Of a stretch of 64,000 nt of DNA, positions 16,778-27,997 are shown in pieces (positions within the stretch are counted from its first letter, which is position 1; every line of letters starts with the position of its first letter). The position numbers and the translations under genes were made by a program. The stretch is taken from contig CP007444.1 in NCBI GenBank assembly GCA_000632805.1, positions 4,080,772-4,144,771 of the forward strand. The letters run 5' to 3'. Origin of the DNA: Dyella jiangningensis. Its GTDB lineage: Bacteria; Pseudomonadota; Gammaproteobacteria; Xanthomonadales; Rhodanobacteraceae. The notes under the pieces are model-generated. The model saw only the letters and a list, made by a program, of their open reading frames with translations. It was not told the DNA's origin and made no database searches.

Positions 16778-17107
16778 ATGCGCCGATACCTCGCCATGCT
16801 TCCTCTCGCCCTGCTCGCAGCGTGTTCGCCCGCATCGCCACCGCCCGACCAGAAACCGCCCAAGCCGCAGGCCGCCGAGAGCAGCAGCACGCCAGACAAC
16901 GCTACGCTGGGATCCGCCGAATGGTACGCATGGGTCGACGAGCGCCTGCACGTCACCGACGACGGCCACGGCCCCGACCGCGGCTCCGCCGAATGGAACC
17001 GCGCCGTGCAGCACAAGCTGGGACAGGAAGCACCGCAGTCGCCGATCGGATCGCCGCAGTGGCAGCAAGCGGTGGATGCGTTGTTGAGGACAAGGCCGGC
17101 GATGTGA
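16778..17107 (+). CDS. small lipoprotein with three GSxxW repeats
   Basis: A 109-residue predicted lipoprotein: signal peptide with lipobox LLALLAAC at residues 9-16, then a Pro-rich linker. The mature part holds three copies of a short motif at about residues 45, 69 and 91: GSAEWYAWVDERL, GSAEWNRAVQHKL and GSPQWQQAVDALL (G-S-x-x-W-x-x-x-V-x-x-x-L). The first two are separated by a segment with paired Asp-Gly. I do not recognise the family. It probably sits on the periplasmic side of a membrane; a REP repeat follows it. Confidence 0.7.
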   Translation: MRRYLAMLPLALLAACSPASPPPDQKPPKPQAAESSSTPDNATLGSAEWYAWVDERLHVTDDGHGPDRGSAEWNRAVQHKLGQEAPQSPIGSPQWQQAVDALLRTRPAM

Positions 17108-17191
17108 GGCTGGTGGGCGTGTTTCCAGCCGCGCCCTGCGCGATGAGGCAAGACACTTACGAAACTTGAGTTAGCGCGCGTCCCGCCCTTA

Positions 17192-17313
17192 TGTAGGAGC
17201 GCACCCTGTGCGCGACCGCGGACTGACATAACCGCCTCATTCTGGGATTCTCGCGACGGCGCATGGCGAGGTGCATTGCAACGCGGCGGTCGCGCACTGG
17301 GTGCGCTCCTACA
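17192..17313. repeat. REP pair, long-spaced copy
   Basis: The left unit TGTAGGAGCGCACCCTGTGC and the inverted right unit TCGCGCACTGGGTGCGCTCC flank about 70 bp of unrelated sequence, so the arms are farther apart than in the tandem copies near 2500. Confidence 0.8.
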
Positions 17314-17355
17314 GAGCCAGGCAAGGCTTTCTCGAGTACCCGCCCCTCGCCCCGG

Positions 17356-17378
17356 CCCTCTCCCTGGAGGGGAGAGGG
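17356..17378. repeat. CCCTCTCCC/GGGAGAGGG hairpin
   Basis: A 9-bp perfect stem (17356-17364 with 17370-17378) and a 5-base loop. The same hairpin type appears at 33109-33131. Similar C/T-rich hairpins are common in intergenic DNA of xanthomonads and pseudomonads. Confidence 0.6.
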
Positions 17379-17969
17379 AGAAGGCACGCGGCACCCATGC
17401 ATTCCTCCCCATCCAACGAAGCTGCTTTAAGTCCTCTTCGTTTCGACGCGTTGCGGTGTAGCCGCTCCGTTCGAGGTAGTAACGAGCGCACTGAGGCTGG
17501 CTTCAGTCCTCAGGCTCTATTCCTCATATCGCTACGAGCCTTGGCTCTCAAGGCCGTTTTCTTTGGGTAACTTTTTGACGCGAAGCTAATCCCGTGGGAC
17601 TTTGACTCCGGGCGTTCCGCCCTCCGCCCTTCCTCGCTCCTCAAAGCCGGCGCCATCCATGGCGCCTCCCCGCGTGCGGGCCGGCTTCGCCGTTCGCACG
17701 CAAATAGCGCGTGCGTGGGCCAGCAAAAGAAAAGTGACTCGAGCGTCCCACGGGACTAGCTGCGCGTCGTCCCACAGGGACTAGCTTCGCGTCGTCGGCA
17801 GACGATCGAAACGCCCGCTGCGTCCCACAGGGACTCCCTTCGGTCGTAAGCGGCCCGTGGCGGCTGCGTCACATCCGAAGACTGATGAAACCGGATGATG
17901 CGCCCTCGGCTGCTGTAAAGCGCTTCCGACCCCGTCGAGACGATGAACCCCAAGACCGGGGCGCAAGGC

Positions 17970-18056
17970 TGTCGCGCACAAGGTGCGCTCCCACAGAAAA
18001 GCAGCGGCGTGAAGCCTGGCGCGAAAGGCTGTCGCGCACAGGGTGCGCTCCTACAT
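17970..18056. repeat. two directly repeated REP units
   Basis: TGTCGCGCACAAGGTGCGC (17970-17996 unit) and TGTCGCGCACAGGGTGCGC (18030-18056 unit) lie in the same orientation 60 bp apart. Other copies in the window are head-to-head pairs or single units. Confidence 0.75.
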
Positions 18057-18142
18057 AAGTGGGGGTAGGCAACGGTTGTTGGGTAACGCCAAGTCGCGAA
18101 TCCATCATCCTCTCCAGGAGGACGACGAAAACCAGCAACCGA

Positions 18143-21169
<3,027 letters not shown>

Positions 21170-21235
21170 GCATTCAGTCCGCAGGGGCGACCAAAAGATT
21201 CAGCTTAGCAAGGCTCTTGCACGCGTGCGCGTCTC

Positions 21236-21263
21236 AACGCCCGGTTTTTTCAAACCGGGCGTT
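21236..21263 (-). terminator. hairpin after gpsA, possible terminator
   Basis: A perfect 12-bp stem (AACGCCCGGTTT at 21236-21247 with 21252-21263) and a 4-base loop, GAAA on the minus strand. It lies 32 bases after the gpsA stop. No U-run follows on the minus strand, so it may end or only protect the transcript. Confidence 0.55.
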
Positions 21264-21295
21264 CAGATAGCGAATGCGGCACGTCGAGAGGCGGC

Positions 21296-22324
21296 TTACG
21301 CGGCGGGCGTGAACAGGCCCTTGGGATATTCCGGCTTCTGCTCACGGCTCATGAGCATCTTCAGGCCTTCGGAGGGCGTGACCTCGCCGTGCAGCACAGC
21401 GCGCACGCCGCTGCTGATGGGAAGATCCAGGCCGTGCTTGGTGGCCAGGCGCATCACTTCGTCGGCGGTGAGCACGCTTTCGACCACCTGGCCGATCTCA
21501 CGCACGGCCTCGTCGATGGCTTTGCCCTGTCCGAGCGCAAGGCCGAGGCGGCGGTTGCGCGACAGGTCGCCGGTGCAGGTGAGCACCAGATCGCCCAGAC
21601 CGGCGAGTCCCATCAGCGTTTCCGGACGGGCGCCAAGGGCGACGCCCAGACGGAGCATTTCGTTCATGCCGCGGGTGATCAGGCCGGCGCGGGCGTTGAG
21701 GCCCAGGCCCATGCCATCGGCGACGCCCGTAGCGACCGCGAGCACGTTCTTCATGGCGCCGCCCAGTTCCGCGCCGAGCACGTCGCTGCCGGAGTACGCG
21801 CGGAAGTTCGGCGCGTGCAGCAACAGGGCCATTTCGTGCGCGAAGGCGTCGTCGTCCGAATGCACGGTGACGGCGCTGGGCATGCCGGCGGCCACTTCCT
21901 TGGCGAAGGAGGGGCCGGTCACCACCGCAGCCGCTCGGCCGGGGAAGCGCTCGTCCACCAGTTCGTGCAGGAAGCGGCCCGTGCCCGGCTCGAAGCCCTT
22001 GGTCGCCCAGGCGATGCGGGCGTTGGGCTCCAGGTACGGGGCGATCTCCTCCAGCATGGAGGCGAAGGCGTGACTGGGCACCACGATCAGCACGACCTCG
22101 GCGCCGCGCAGGGCGGCGGCAAGATCGGGTTCGTAGATCAATTCGGCCGGCAGCTCGACATCGGGCAGGTAACGCAGGTTGTGATGGGTCTGCGCCATCG
22201 CCGCCAGCGCGGAGGCATCACGCCCCCACAGCCGGGTCGGCACCTGGTTGCGGGCGGCCAGGGCCGCCAGCGCGGTGCCCCACGAGCCGGCACCGAGGAC
22301 GGCAAGGGTCGGACGCTCAACCAT
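21296..22324 (-). CDS. gpsA: NAD(P)+-dependent glycerol-3-phosphate dehydrogenase
   Basis: A 342-residue enzyme converting dihydroxyacetone phosphate to sn-glycerol 3-phosphate, the acceptor used by PlsB. The Rossmann motif is [18 protein letters not shown]; further family marks are [29 protein letters not shown], the catalytic-Lys region [16 protein letters not shown] and [20 protein letters not shown]. It starts 18 bp after the secB stop, and the pair forms the usual secB-gpsA unit of gammaproteobacteria. plsB, which uses its product, is 22 kb away. Confidence 0.96.
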   Translation of the reverse strand: MVERPTLAVLGAGSWGTALAALAARNQVPTRLWGRDASALAAMAQTHHNLRYLPDVELPAELIYEPDLAAALRGAEVVLIVVPSHAFASMLEEIAPYLEPNARIAWATKGFEPGTGRFLHELVDERFPGRAAAVVTGPSFAKEVAAGMPSAVTVHSDDDAFAHEMALLLHAPNFRAYSGSDVLGAELGGAMKNVLAVATGVADGMGLGLNARAGLITRGMNEMLRLGVALGARPETLMGLAGLGDLVLTCTGDLSRNRRLGLALGQGKAIDEAVREIGQVVESVLTADEVMRLATKHGLDLPISSGVRAVLHGEVTPSEGLKMLMSREQKPEYPKGLFTPAA

Positions 22325-22342
22325 GAGCTTGGCCCTTGCGGA

Positions 22343-22834
22343 TCAGCTGTTGAGCGTCGGGGCGGCGCTGCCGCTCAGGATGCGGCGCTGCTGCTCGGCA
22401 TACAGCGCGTCGAAGTTGATCGGCTGCAGCAGGAACGGCGGGAAGCCGCCCTCGAGCACCAGCGACGACAGCATCTGGCGCGCATACGGGAACAGCAGGT
22501 TCGGGCAGTAGCTGTTGAGCACGCCGGCCAGGTCTTCCTCGCCGAAACCGGCGATGCCGAACACGCCCGCCTGGTGCACTTCGGCCAGGTACGCCGTGCG
22601 CTCGCCCAGGGTGCAGGTCAGGGTCAGGCTGAGCACCACTTCATAGAGGTCATTGCCCAGGTCGACCGACTTCTGGCCGAGGTTCAGCTGCACCTGCGGC
22701 TGCTGCTCGGTCTCGCCCACTTCCTGGAAGATCTGCGGCGCGTTCGGGGCCTCGTAGGAGACGTCCTTCACGTAGATCTTCTGCAGCACCAGCTGCGGCG
22801 CGTTGGCCTGGCCGTTGGAGGCGACGTCTGCCAT
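22343..22834 (-). CDS. secB: protein-export chaperone SecB
   Basis: A 163-residue cytosolic chaperone that keeps preproteins unfolded and passes them to SecA. Family marks: LQKIYVKDVSYEAPNAPQIF, NLGQKSVDLGNDLYEVVLSL, AEVHQAGVFGIAGF and YCPNLLFPYARQMLSSLVLE followed by the Gly-Gly-Phe-Pro-Pro signature. The ATG at 22834 is preceded by GAGGAAA; the open frame upstream has no support. It is the first gene of the secB-gpsA operon. Confidence 0.97.
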   Translation of the reverse strand: MADVASNGQANAPQLVLQKIYVKDVSYEAPNAPQIFQEVGETEQQPQVQLNLGQKSVDLGNDLYEVVLSLTLTCTLGERTAYLAEVHQAGVFGIAGFGEEDLAGVLNSYCPNLLFPYARQMLSSLVLEGGFPPFLLQPINFDALYAEQQRRILSGSAAPTLNS

Positions 22835-23150
22835 GGGGTATTTCCTCTTCGAAAAGTGTGCGGTGCGTGAAAACGCAAAGAGTTGGATTGTTCCACACAT
22901 CCCTGCGGGCCGCCATGCGGCCGGGCGCCCCGGCTGGGCAAAACTTGCGCACAGCGCTGTTTCTGGGCGAGAATACGCGGCTCGACCATGCCGACCCGAC
23001 CATTCGGGCACGCCCGCCACGCGATGCGGACCTCACGGCAGACGCGAAACGCTCCATCTCCAGCATCGCGTGGCGCTTGCGCCGCTGGGCCGATGCCGCC
23101 CTGGCTAACGGGTGGCAAACGCGCCCCAGGGCGCCTAACAGGAGGTCATC
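22835..23150. other. divergent spacer between secB and rpmB
   Basis: 316 bp with no gene. It should hold the promoters of both transcripts; a weak candidate for rpmB is TTGCGC at 22945 with GAGAAT 18 bases downstream. The rpmB start has a near-perfect AGGAGGT ribosome-binding site. No leader structure for r-protein autoregulation was recognised. Confidence 0.4.
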
Positions 23151-23387
23151 ATGGCCCGTATTTGCCAAGTCACCGGAAAGGGTGTGCGGACTGGTAACAA
23201 CGTCTCGCACGCTAACAACAAGACCCGCCGCCGCTGGTTGCCGAACCTGCATGAGCGTCGCTTCTGGGTCCCGAGCGAGAACCGCTGGGTGAAGCTGCGC
23301 GTTTCCAACCATGCCCTGCGCACGATCGACAAGAACGGCATCGAAGCCGTCCTCGCCGACCTGCGTGCCCGCGGCGAAAAGATCTGA
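23151..23387 (+). CDS. rpmB: 50S ribosomal protein L28
   Basis: A 78-residue basic protein of the large ribosomal subunit. It opens with [20 protein letters not shown] and includes [20 protein letters not shown], standard for L28, and has the usual gammaproteobacterial length. It is preceded by a strong AGGAGGT site and followed 10 bp later by rpmG, the normal rpmB-rpmG operon. Confidence 0.98.
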   Translation: MARICQVTGKGVRTGNNVSHANNKTRRRWLPNLHERRFWVPSENRWVKLRVSNHALRTIDKNGIEAVLADLRARGEKI

Positions 23388-23397
23388 GGATTGAGCC

Positions 23398-23565
23398 ATG
23401 GCTAACAGCAAGCAAGACAAGATCCGCCTGATCTCTTCGGCCGGCACCGGCCACTTCTACACCACGCAGAAGAACAAGAAGAACACGCCGGAAAAGTTCG
23501 AGTTCAAGAAGTACGATCCGGTCGTTCGCAAGCACGTGATCTACAAGGAAGGCAAGATCAAGTAA
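23398..23565 (+). CDS. rpmG: 50S ribosomal protein L33
   Basis: A 55-residue ribosomal protein. The chain runs [20 protein letters not shown], then [22 protein letters not shown] and ends YKEGKIK. It lacks the zinc-binding Cys pairs (C- form), as usual for proteobacterial L33. An intrinsic terminator follows 26 bp later. Confidence 0.97.
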   Translation: MANSKQDKIRLISSAGTGHFYTTQKNKKNTPEKFEFKKYDPVVRKHVIYKEGKIK

Positions 23566-23591
23566 GCCCTCACCGGCTTGCTGCTTCCTCG

Positions 23592-23618
23592 AAAAACCCG
23601 CCGCGAGGCGGGTTTTTT
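23592..23618 (+). terminator. Rho-independent terminator of rpmB-rpmG
   Basis: An 11-bp stem (23592-23602 with 23607-23617, core ACCCGCC/GGCGGGT), a GCGA loop and a run of six T. Confidence 0.92.
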
Positions 23619-23696
23619 GTTGCCTGTGTCCGCTTCCTGGACGAAGCCTCGGACCGGCGCTTGCCGCCCATCGCGAGGCCACCGCATGATGATGGG

Positions 23697-24239
23697 ATGC
23701 CACTCGCTCTGTTCCCTTCCCTGCTGGACGCCATGGACTGGTCGCAGCTCGCGCCGGCGGTGCAGCGCATGCACGGCGAGGGCAAGGTACTGGAGGCCAG
23801 CGGCACGGCCCACGTCGACGGCGATGCGCATCTGCTGGCGCGCCTGCTGCGGCGGCTCCTGAGCCTGCCCGAACCTGGTGCCGCCCAGGCGATTGCCCTC
23901 ACCATCGAGCGCAATGGGCAGAGGGAAACCTGGACCCGTCGCTTTGCGCGCGGACAGATGCGCTCCACCCTGCAGCCCGGCGGCGGCACCCTACTACGCG
24001 AACGACTGGGGCCGGTGTCGCTGCATTTCTCCTTGCATCGCGATGACCACGCCATCGACTGGCAGCTGCGACGCGTCACCGTGCTGGGCCTGCCCTTGCC
24101 GCGGACGCTCTGCGGCACGGTGCTGTCACGCAGCGGCACGCATGAAGGCCGCTATGCCTTTGACATCAATGCCCGGCTGCCCGGCATCGGTCGGCTGATC
24201 GCCTATCGGGGATGGCTGGAGATCGACCGTGTCCTCTGA
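23697..24239 (+). CDS. DUF4166-like protein
   Basis: A 180-residue protein that I match to DUF4166 by its layout: an N-terminal WSQLAPAVQRMHGEGKVLEA, a central RETWTRRFARGQMRSTL and a C-terminal THEGRYAFDINARLPGIGRL. In many bacteria this domain is fused to a saccharopine-dehydrogenase-like domain; here that domain is a separate neighbour on the other strand. It has no signal peptide or membrane helix. It overlaps the next gene by 11 bp, so the two are co-transcribed. Biochemical function unknown. An in-frame TTG at 23661 is an alternative start. Confidence 0.72.
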   Translation: MPLALFPSLLDAMDWSQLAPAVQRMHGEGKVLEASGTAHVDGDAHLLARLLRRLLSLPEPGAAQAIALTIERNGQRETWTRRFARGQMRSTLQPGGGTLLRERLGPVSLHFSLHRDDHAIDWQLRRVTVLGLPLPRTLCGTVLSRSGTHEGRYAFDINARLPGIGRLIAYRGWLEIDRVL

Positions 24240-24642
24240 CATCGAACATCCCGTCATCGTGTTCGACGGCGTCTGCGTGCTGTGCAGCCGCTGGGTCGAC
24301 TTCATCCTGCGCCACGATCGCGAGGGCCGCTTTCGACTGGCGGCCATGCAGGGTACGCGAGGCCGCGCGCTGCTAATGGCGCATGGACTCTCGCCGGATG
24401 AGCCTTCATCGTTTCTGCTGGTGCAGGACGGCGTGGGTTACCGCAATACCGACGCGATCGCCCGCGTGCTGCGGCAACTCGGAGGCCGCTGGCGTCTCGC
24501 CAGCGCCACGATGCGCATCGTGCCCGCCGCCCTGCGCGATCCGCTCTATCGTTGGGTCGCGCGTCACCGCTATCGCCTGTTCGGCAAGCGCGATCACTGC
24601 CGCTTGCCGGCGTCCGACGAAGCCTGGCGTTTCATCGACTGA
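24229..24642 (+). CDS. DCC-family thiol-disulfide oxidoreductase (YuxK-like, DUF393)
   Basis: A 137-residue protein with a thioredoxin-like fold. The family motif is seen as VFDGVCVLCSRWVDFILRHD, with the C-x-x-C pair at the active site, and a late Cys in HCRLPASDEAW. The name DCC comes from the conserved Asp-Cys-Cys pattern. It is predicted to be a cytosolic redox protein with unknown partner. The start is GTG inside the end of the DUF4166-like gene. Its stop overlaps, tail to tail, the 3' end of the saccharopine-dehydrogenase-like gene by 11 bp. Confidence 0.82.
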   Translation: MSSDIEHPVIVFDGVCVLCSRWVDFILRHDREGRFRLAAMQGTRGRALLMAHGLSPDEPSSFLLVQDGVGYRNTDAIARVLRQLGGRWRLASATMRIVPAALRDPLYRWVARHRYRLFGKRDHCRLPASDEAWRFID

Positions 24643-25744
24643 CGGTTTCCAGCCCCGTACGCAACGCGAAACCATCAAAGCCTTGGACGATCTGCTCCAG
24701 CGTGAGCAGGCCCATGCAGGGCATCGCGCCTTTTGCATCGATCAAACCATCCGCCATGTGGCGCGCCAGGACGACTGCCGGCGTCACCGGCACCTGCGGG
24801 CCATCGCCGGCGTCGGCATCGAGCCACCAGCGAAGATGCAGCGGTGCACCAGCGCGACCCTGGCCGCGCAATTCCACGGCCATGCCGCCCACGTCCGATC
24901 CAAACGCCACGAAGCGCTCGCTCAACCGACGCAATGCCGGCGCATGGCGCGCCAGATCTCGAACCACGCCCATCCGTACCAGCACCGCCATGCTCCAGGT
25001 TGCCCATTGCAGCAACGGCAGTTCCAGGCCGGCACGGAACAACACGGTGCGCACCTGCGGGTAGCGTGCGGGAAACAAGTCCAGATCGGGGATATCGCAC
25101 ACGCCCACGCGCCGCGCCCCGAACGGAAACACCTGGCGCCGGCTATCCATCCAGCCATGCGCTTCATCCCAACCGCCATCGCGCCACACGCGGATCGGAC
25201 GGCCGCAATAACCAAGAATGGAGGCCACGGTCGCATCGCCCCGCGGCGTGCGATTGCCGGGGTTGATGGCGTGCTCGATCGCTTCGAGCGTGGCGAAGTG
25301 GGGCAGCAAGGCATCGACCACCGCGGCACTGAGCGCAGGCACGCTGGAGGCACCGCTGACCAGCAGGCAACCCGCCCGGCGCGCCCGTGCATCGAGTTGC
25401 TCGAAGCCCGTGACGAAACCGCGCCCATCTGCCAGGTCGATGTAATGGCTGCTGCACGCCATGCACGCTTCCGCCACCCGGTAATCCTGTCCCTGGAAGG
25501 GGCCCGCAGTGTGAATCACCAGTTGAGGACGCAACGCCGCCAACGCATGGCGAAAATTCGAATGGCTCGCGTCGAGCGTGGCAACTTGCAGCCGGGCATC
25601 GTCGATGGAGCCATAGAGCGCTTCCAGCGACTCGGCGCGTCGCGCGGCCAGGATCAGCTCGAACCGGGCATCGTGCGCGAGCCGCCGTGCGATGCGCGAA
25701 CCGAACACGCCGGTTGCGCCGATCACCACCACTCGAAGACTCAT
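24632..25744 (-). CDS. saccharopine dehydrogenase-like NAD(P)-binding protein
   Basis: A 370-residue protein. It begins with a Rossmann motif, RVVVIGATGVFGSRIARRLA, and continues VIHTAGPFQGQDYRVAEAC and YIDLADGRGFVTGF, the typical sequence of the saccharopine dehydrogenase-like group that accompanies DUF4166. The C-terminal half (about 200-370) has no motif that names a substrate. It is likely an oxidoreductase of unknown substrate. It is convergent with, and overlaps, the DCC-family gene, so the three genes of the usual fusion protein are split between two strands. Confidence 0.82.
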   Translation of the reverse strand: MSLRVVVIGATGVFGSRIARRLAHDARFELILAARRAESLEALYGSIDDARLQVATLDASHSNFRHALAALRPQLVIHTAGPFQGQDYRVAEACMACSSHYIDLADGRGFVTGFEQLDARARRAGCLLVSGASSVPALSAAVVDALLPHFATLEAIEHAINPGNRTPRGDATVASILGYCGRPIRVWRDGGWDEAHGWMDSRRQVFPFGARRVGVCDIPDLDLFPARYPQVRTVLFRAGLELPLLQWATWSMAVLVRMGVVRDLARHAPALRRLSERFVAFGSDVGGMAVELRGQGRAGAPLHLRWWLDADAGDGPQVPVTPAVVLARHMADGLIDAKGAMPCMGLLTLEQIVQGFDGFALRTGLETVSR

Positions 25745-25816
25745 CGGCGTGCCTTCTCCCTTTGCCGTGTCACCCGATTAAAGCCGAGTCGTGCGCATCC
25801 AGGAAATACCGCGCGC

Positions 25817-25847
25817 AAAAAAAAGCCCGCCTTGCGGCGGGCTTTTT
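25817..25847 (-). terminator. Rho-independent terminator of the desaturase gene
   Basis: A 7-bp G+C core (GCCCGCC/GGCGGGC at 25825-25831 and 25836-25842) extended by A/T pairs, with a TTGC loop on the plus strand. Read on the minus strand a run of eight U follows, 23 bases after the desaturase stop. The five T on the plus side could also stop opposing transcription. Confidence 0.88.
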
Positions 25848-25869
25848 CGTTTTCATCGCTTCACGCCAA

Positions 25870-27063
25870 TCAGGCGTTGGCGACCGAGTAGCTCTTCAGG
25901 CGGCCAGCGAACTCCTGCAGGGCGCGGATACCGCTCTGCTCGGCTTCGGCGATCCACTGCTGCAGGCCCTTGAGCGCCTGGTCCGCACCACGCTGCTCCA
26001 TCAGGGCGGCAAGGCGGGCGCGGAAATCGCACACCGTGCTGAGCGTCGGACGCTTGGCCAGCACGGCCTGCATGCGATCGCGACCTTCGCTGTCCAGCCA
26101 GCGACCACCGTCGGCCAGCGCGCGACGCATGCGACGCGGCACGGACTTGATGTTGTCACCGGCGTGCTGCGCTTCGTCGCGCAGGGTCGGCATGATCACG
26201 TTGCGGTAGTAGTCGGTCATCGCGGCGAAGCGATGCGTCAGCACGCCCTTGAGCGTCTCGGCATCCGGCAGGTGCACGTTCGGACGGACGTCGAGCGTCG
26301 GCGCCACGCGCAGCACCTTGGCCAGGCCGACGGCGCGCAGCGCGCAGATGGCGGCCCAGCCGATGTCGAACTCCCACTTGCGCAGCGCGAACTTCGCCGA
26401 GCTCGGGAAGGCGTGGTGGTTGTTGTGCAGCTCTTCGCCGCCGATCCAGAAGCCCCACGGAATGAGGTTGGTCGCGGTGTCGGCGCTTTCGAAGTTGCGG
26501 TAACCCCACCAGTGGCCGATGCCATTGACGAAGCCGGCGGCCCAGAACGGGATCCAGATCATCTGCAGCGCCCACAGCGCGGCGCCGATCACGCCGAACA
26601 GGGCGAGGTTGATGATGAGCATCAGGGTCGGGCCCCAGTACGGATGGCCGGCGTAGAGCTTGCGCTCGATCCAGTCGTCCGGCGTGCCGCGGCCGTACTT
26701 CTCGAGGTCGTCCTTCACTTCGCTGGCGTCGCGGTACAGCGACACGCCATCCCAGAACACCTTCTTGATGCCGTAGATCTGCGGGCTGTGCGGATCTTCC
26801 TCGGTCTCGACCTTCGCGTGGTGCTTGCGATGCACCGCCACCCACTCCTTGGTGACCATGCCCGTGGTGAGCCAGCCCCAGAAGCGGAAGAAGTGCGAGA
26901 TCGACCAGTGCAGGTCCACGCCGCGGTGGGTCTGGCAGCGATGCAGGTACAGCGTCACCGTGAAGATCGTGAGCTGGGTCATGATCAGCATGTAGATGGT
27001 CATGCTGAGCCAGCCGGCATGCGTCAGGCCGTTGGACAAGAAGTTGAGTACTGCGTCGAGCAT
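25870..27063 (-). CDS. membrane fatty-acid desaturase (delta-9 acyl-lipid/acyl-CoA type, DesA-like)
   Basis: A 397-residue integral membrane di-iron desaturase. All three His boxes are present: HRCQTH (residues 41-46), HRKHH (78-82) and HNNHH (213-217). Hydrophobic pairs lie around residues 15-75 and 145-205, and a soluble C-terminal tail of about 130 residues follows. It should place a double bond in membrane acyl chains and so tune fluidity. Oxygen and an electron donor are needed; no ferredoxin or reductase gene is adjacent. It is divergent from the ABC operon by 178 bp. Confidence 0.92.
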   Translation of the reverse strand: MLDAVLNFLSNGLTHAGWLSMTIYMLIMTQLTIFTVTLYLHRCQTHRGVDLHWSISHFFRFWGWLTTGMVTKEWVAVHRKHHAKVETEEDPHSPQIYGIKKVFWDGVSLYRDASEVKDDLEKYGRGTPDDWIERKLYAGHPYWGPTLMLIINLALFGVIGAALWALQMIWIPFWAAGFVNGIGHWWGYRNFESADTATNLIPWGFWIGGEELHNNHHAFPSSAKFALRKWEFDIGWAAICALRAVGLAKVLRVAPTLDVRPNVHLPDAETLKGVLTHRFAAMTDYYRNVIMPTLRDEAQHAGDNIKSVPRRMRRALADGGRWLDSEGRDRMQAVLAKRPTLSTVCDFRARLAALMEQRGADQALKGLQQWIAEAEQSGIRALQEFAGRLKSYSVANA

Positions 27064-27241
27064 CGGGAAAACACCCAGGTGTATGAAATTTCAGTCTAAA
27101 CGAGGGGTTTCCGTACCCGCCAGCATGGACATCGCAAAATATTGTCGCATCTCGTGGAAACGACGAAGTTAATGTGCTGTGTCACGCAAATGACGGCCTC
27201 ACCCCGTTGTGTGAAGGTGGGGGCGCCGTGACAATCATGCA

Positions 27242-27997
27242 ATGACCGCGCCTACCCCCATATTGGAACTGGATCACATCACCCGACACCGAGCCGGGCG
27301 TCCCGCCGTCTCCGGTCTCACGCTACGGCTGGACTCGGGACAGGTACTGGGTTTGCTGGGCGTCAACGGTGCCGGCAAGTCCACCACGTTGGCCATGATC
27401 GCCGGTGCCCTGGTACCTGACAGCGGCGGCATCAAGCTGAATGGAAAGGACTTTCTGGAGCAGCCCGAACTGGCGCGCCGCGTCATCGGTTGGCTGCCCG
27501 AACGTGCCCCTCTGTGGCCAGAACTGACGGTGGGTGAACACCTGGACGCGCACGGCCGCCTGCGTGGCCTGCGCGGCAGCGAGCTTGCCCAAGCGCACCG
27601 ACAGATCGTCGAGCGGCTGGAACTGGGAACGCTGTCGCGTCGGCTGGCCGGCGTGCTTTCCCAGGGCCAGCGCCAGCGCCTGGGGCTCGCATGCGCCCTG
27701 CTGCACAACCCGCAGCTGCTCGTGCTGGACGAACCGGCCAACGCGCTCGATCCGGTGCAGGTGGCGGCACTGCGCGAGGTGATCCGCGAACAGGCCGCAG
27801 CCGGCACGGCGATCATCCTGTCCACCCATCTGCTGACCGAAGTCACCGCCGCGTGCGATCGCGTGGCGATCCTGCACGAAGGCCAGCTGCGCTACGACGG
27901 TGCGCTGGACGGCGCCGACCACAAGGCGCTGGAACAGACCTTTTTCGACATCGCCATGCGTGGCAACGGGAGCAACGATAGGATGCAGGCTGCATGA
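27242..27997 (+). CDS. ABC-2 type transporter ATP-binding protein
   Basis: A 251-residue ATPase: Walker A GVNGAGKST (residues 40-48), Q-loop region VIGWLPERAPLWPELTVGEH, signature LSQGQRQRLGLA (139-150) and Walker B LLVLDEPANAL (159-169), with a His switch in ILSTHLLTE. It pairs with the permease that starts inside its stop codon (ATGA). The four overlapping genes here match the ABC transporter plus gliding-motility-type auxiliary protein sets, which in non-gliding proteobacteria have no proven substrate. Confidence 0.93.
   Translation: MTAPTPILELDHITRHRAGRPAVSGLTLRLDSGQVLGLLGVNGAGKSTTLAMIAGALVPDSGGIKLNGKDFLEQPELARRVIGWLPERAPLWPELTVGEHLDAHGRLRGLRGSELAQAHRQIVERLELGTLSRRLAGVLSQGQRQRLGLACALLHNPQLLVLDEPANALDPVQVAALREVIREQAAAGTAIILSTHLLTEVTAACDRVAILHEGQLRYDGALDGADHKALEQTFFDIAMRGNGSNDRMQAA

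Larger units (their letters stand above)
17108..18142. other. 1-kb gene-free region built of repeats
   Basis: No open frame with plausible coding character was found on either strand. It holds a REP pair (17192-17313), a C/T-rich hairpin (17356-17378), a palindromic element bounded by CCCGTGGGAC (17591-17600) and its inverted copy GTCCCACGGG (17745-17754), short direct repeats of CCCACAGGGACT (about 17770 and 17825), and two more REP units before the helicase gene. Confidence 0.75.

Noticed and set aside
17400..18142. Possible insertion-sequence remnant.
   Set aside because: No transposase fragment in any frame and no clear terminal inverted repeats with target duplication; only short hairpins and REP units.
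22835..23020. An N-terminal extension of SecB.
   Set aside because: SecB normally starts near the ATG at 22834, which has a GAGGAAA site; the extra residues have no family match.
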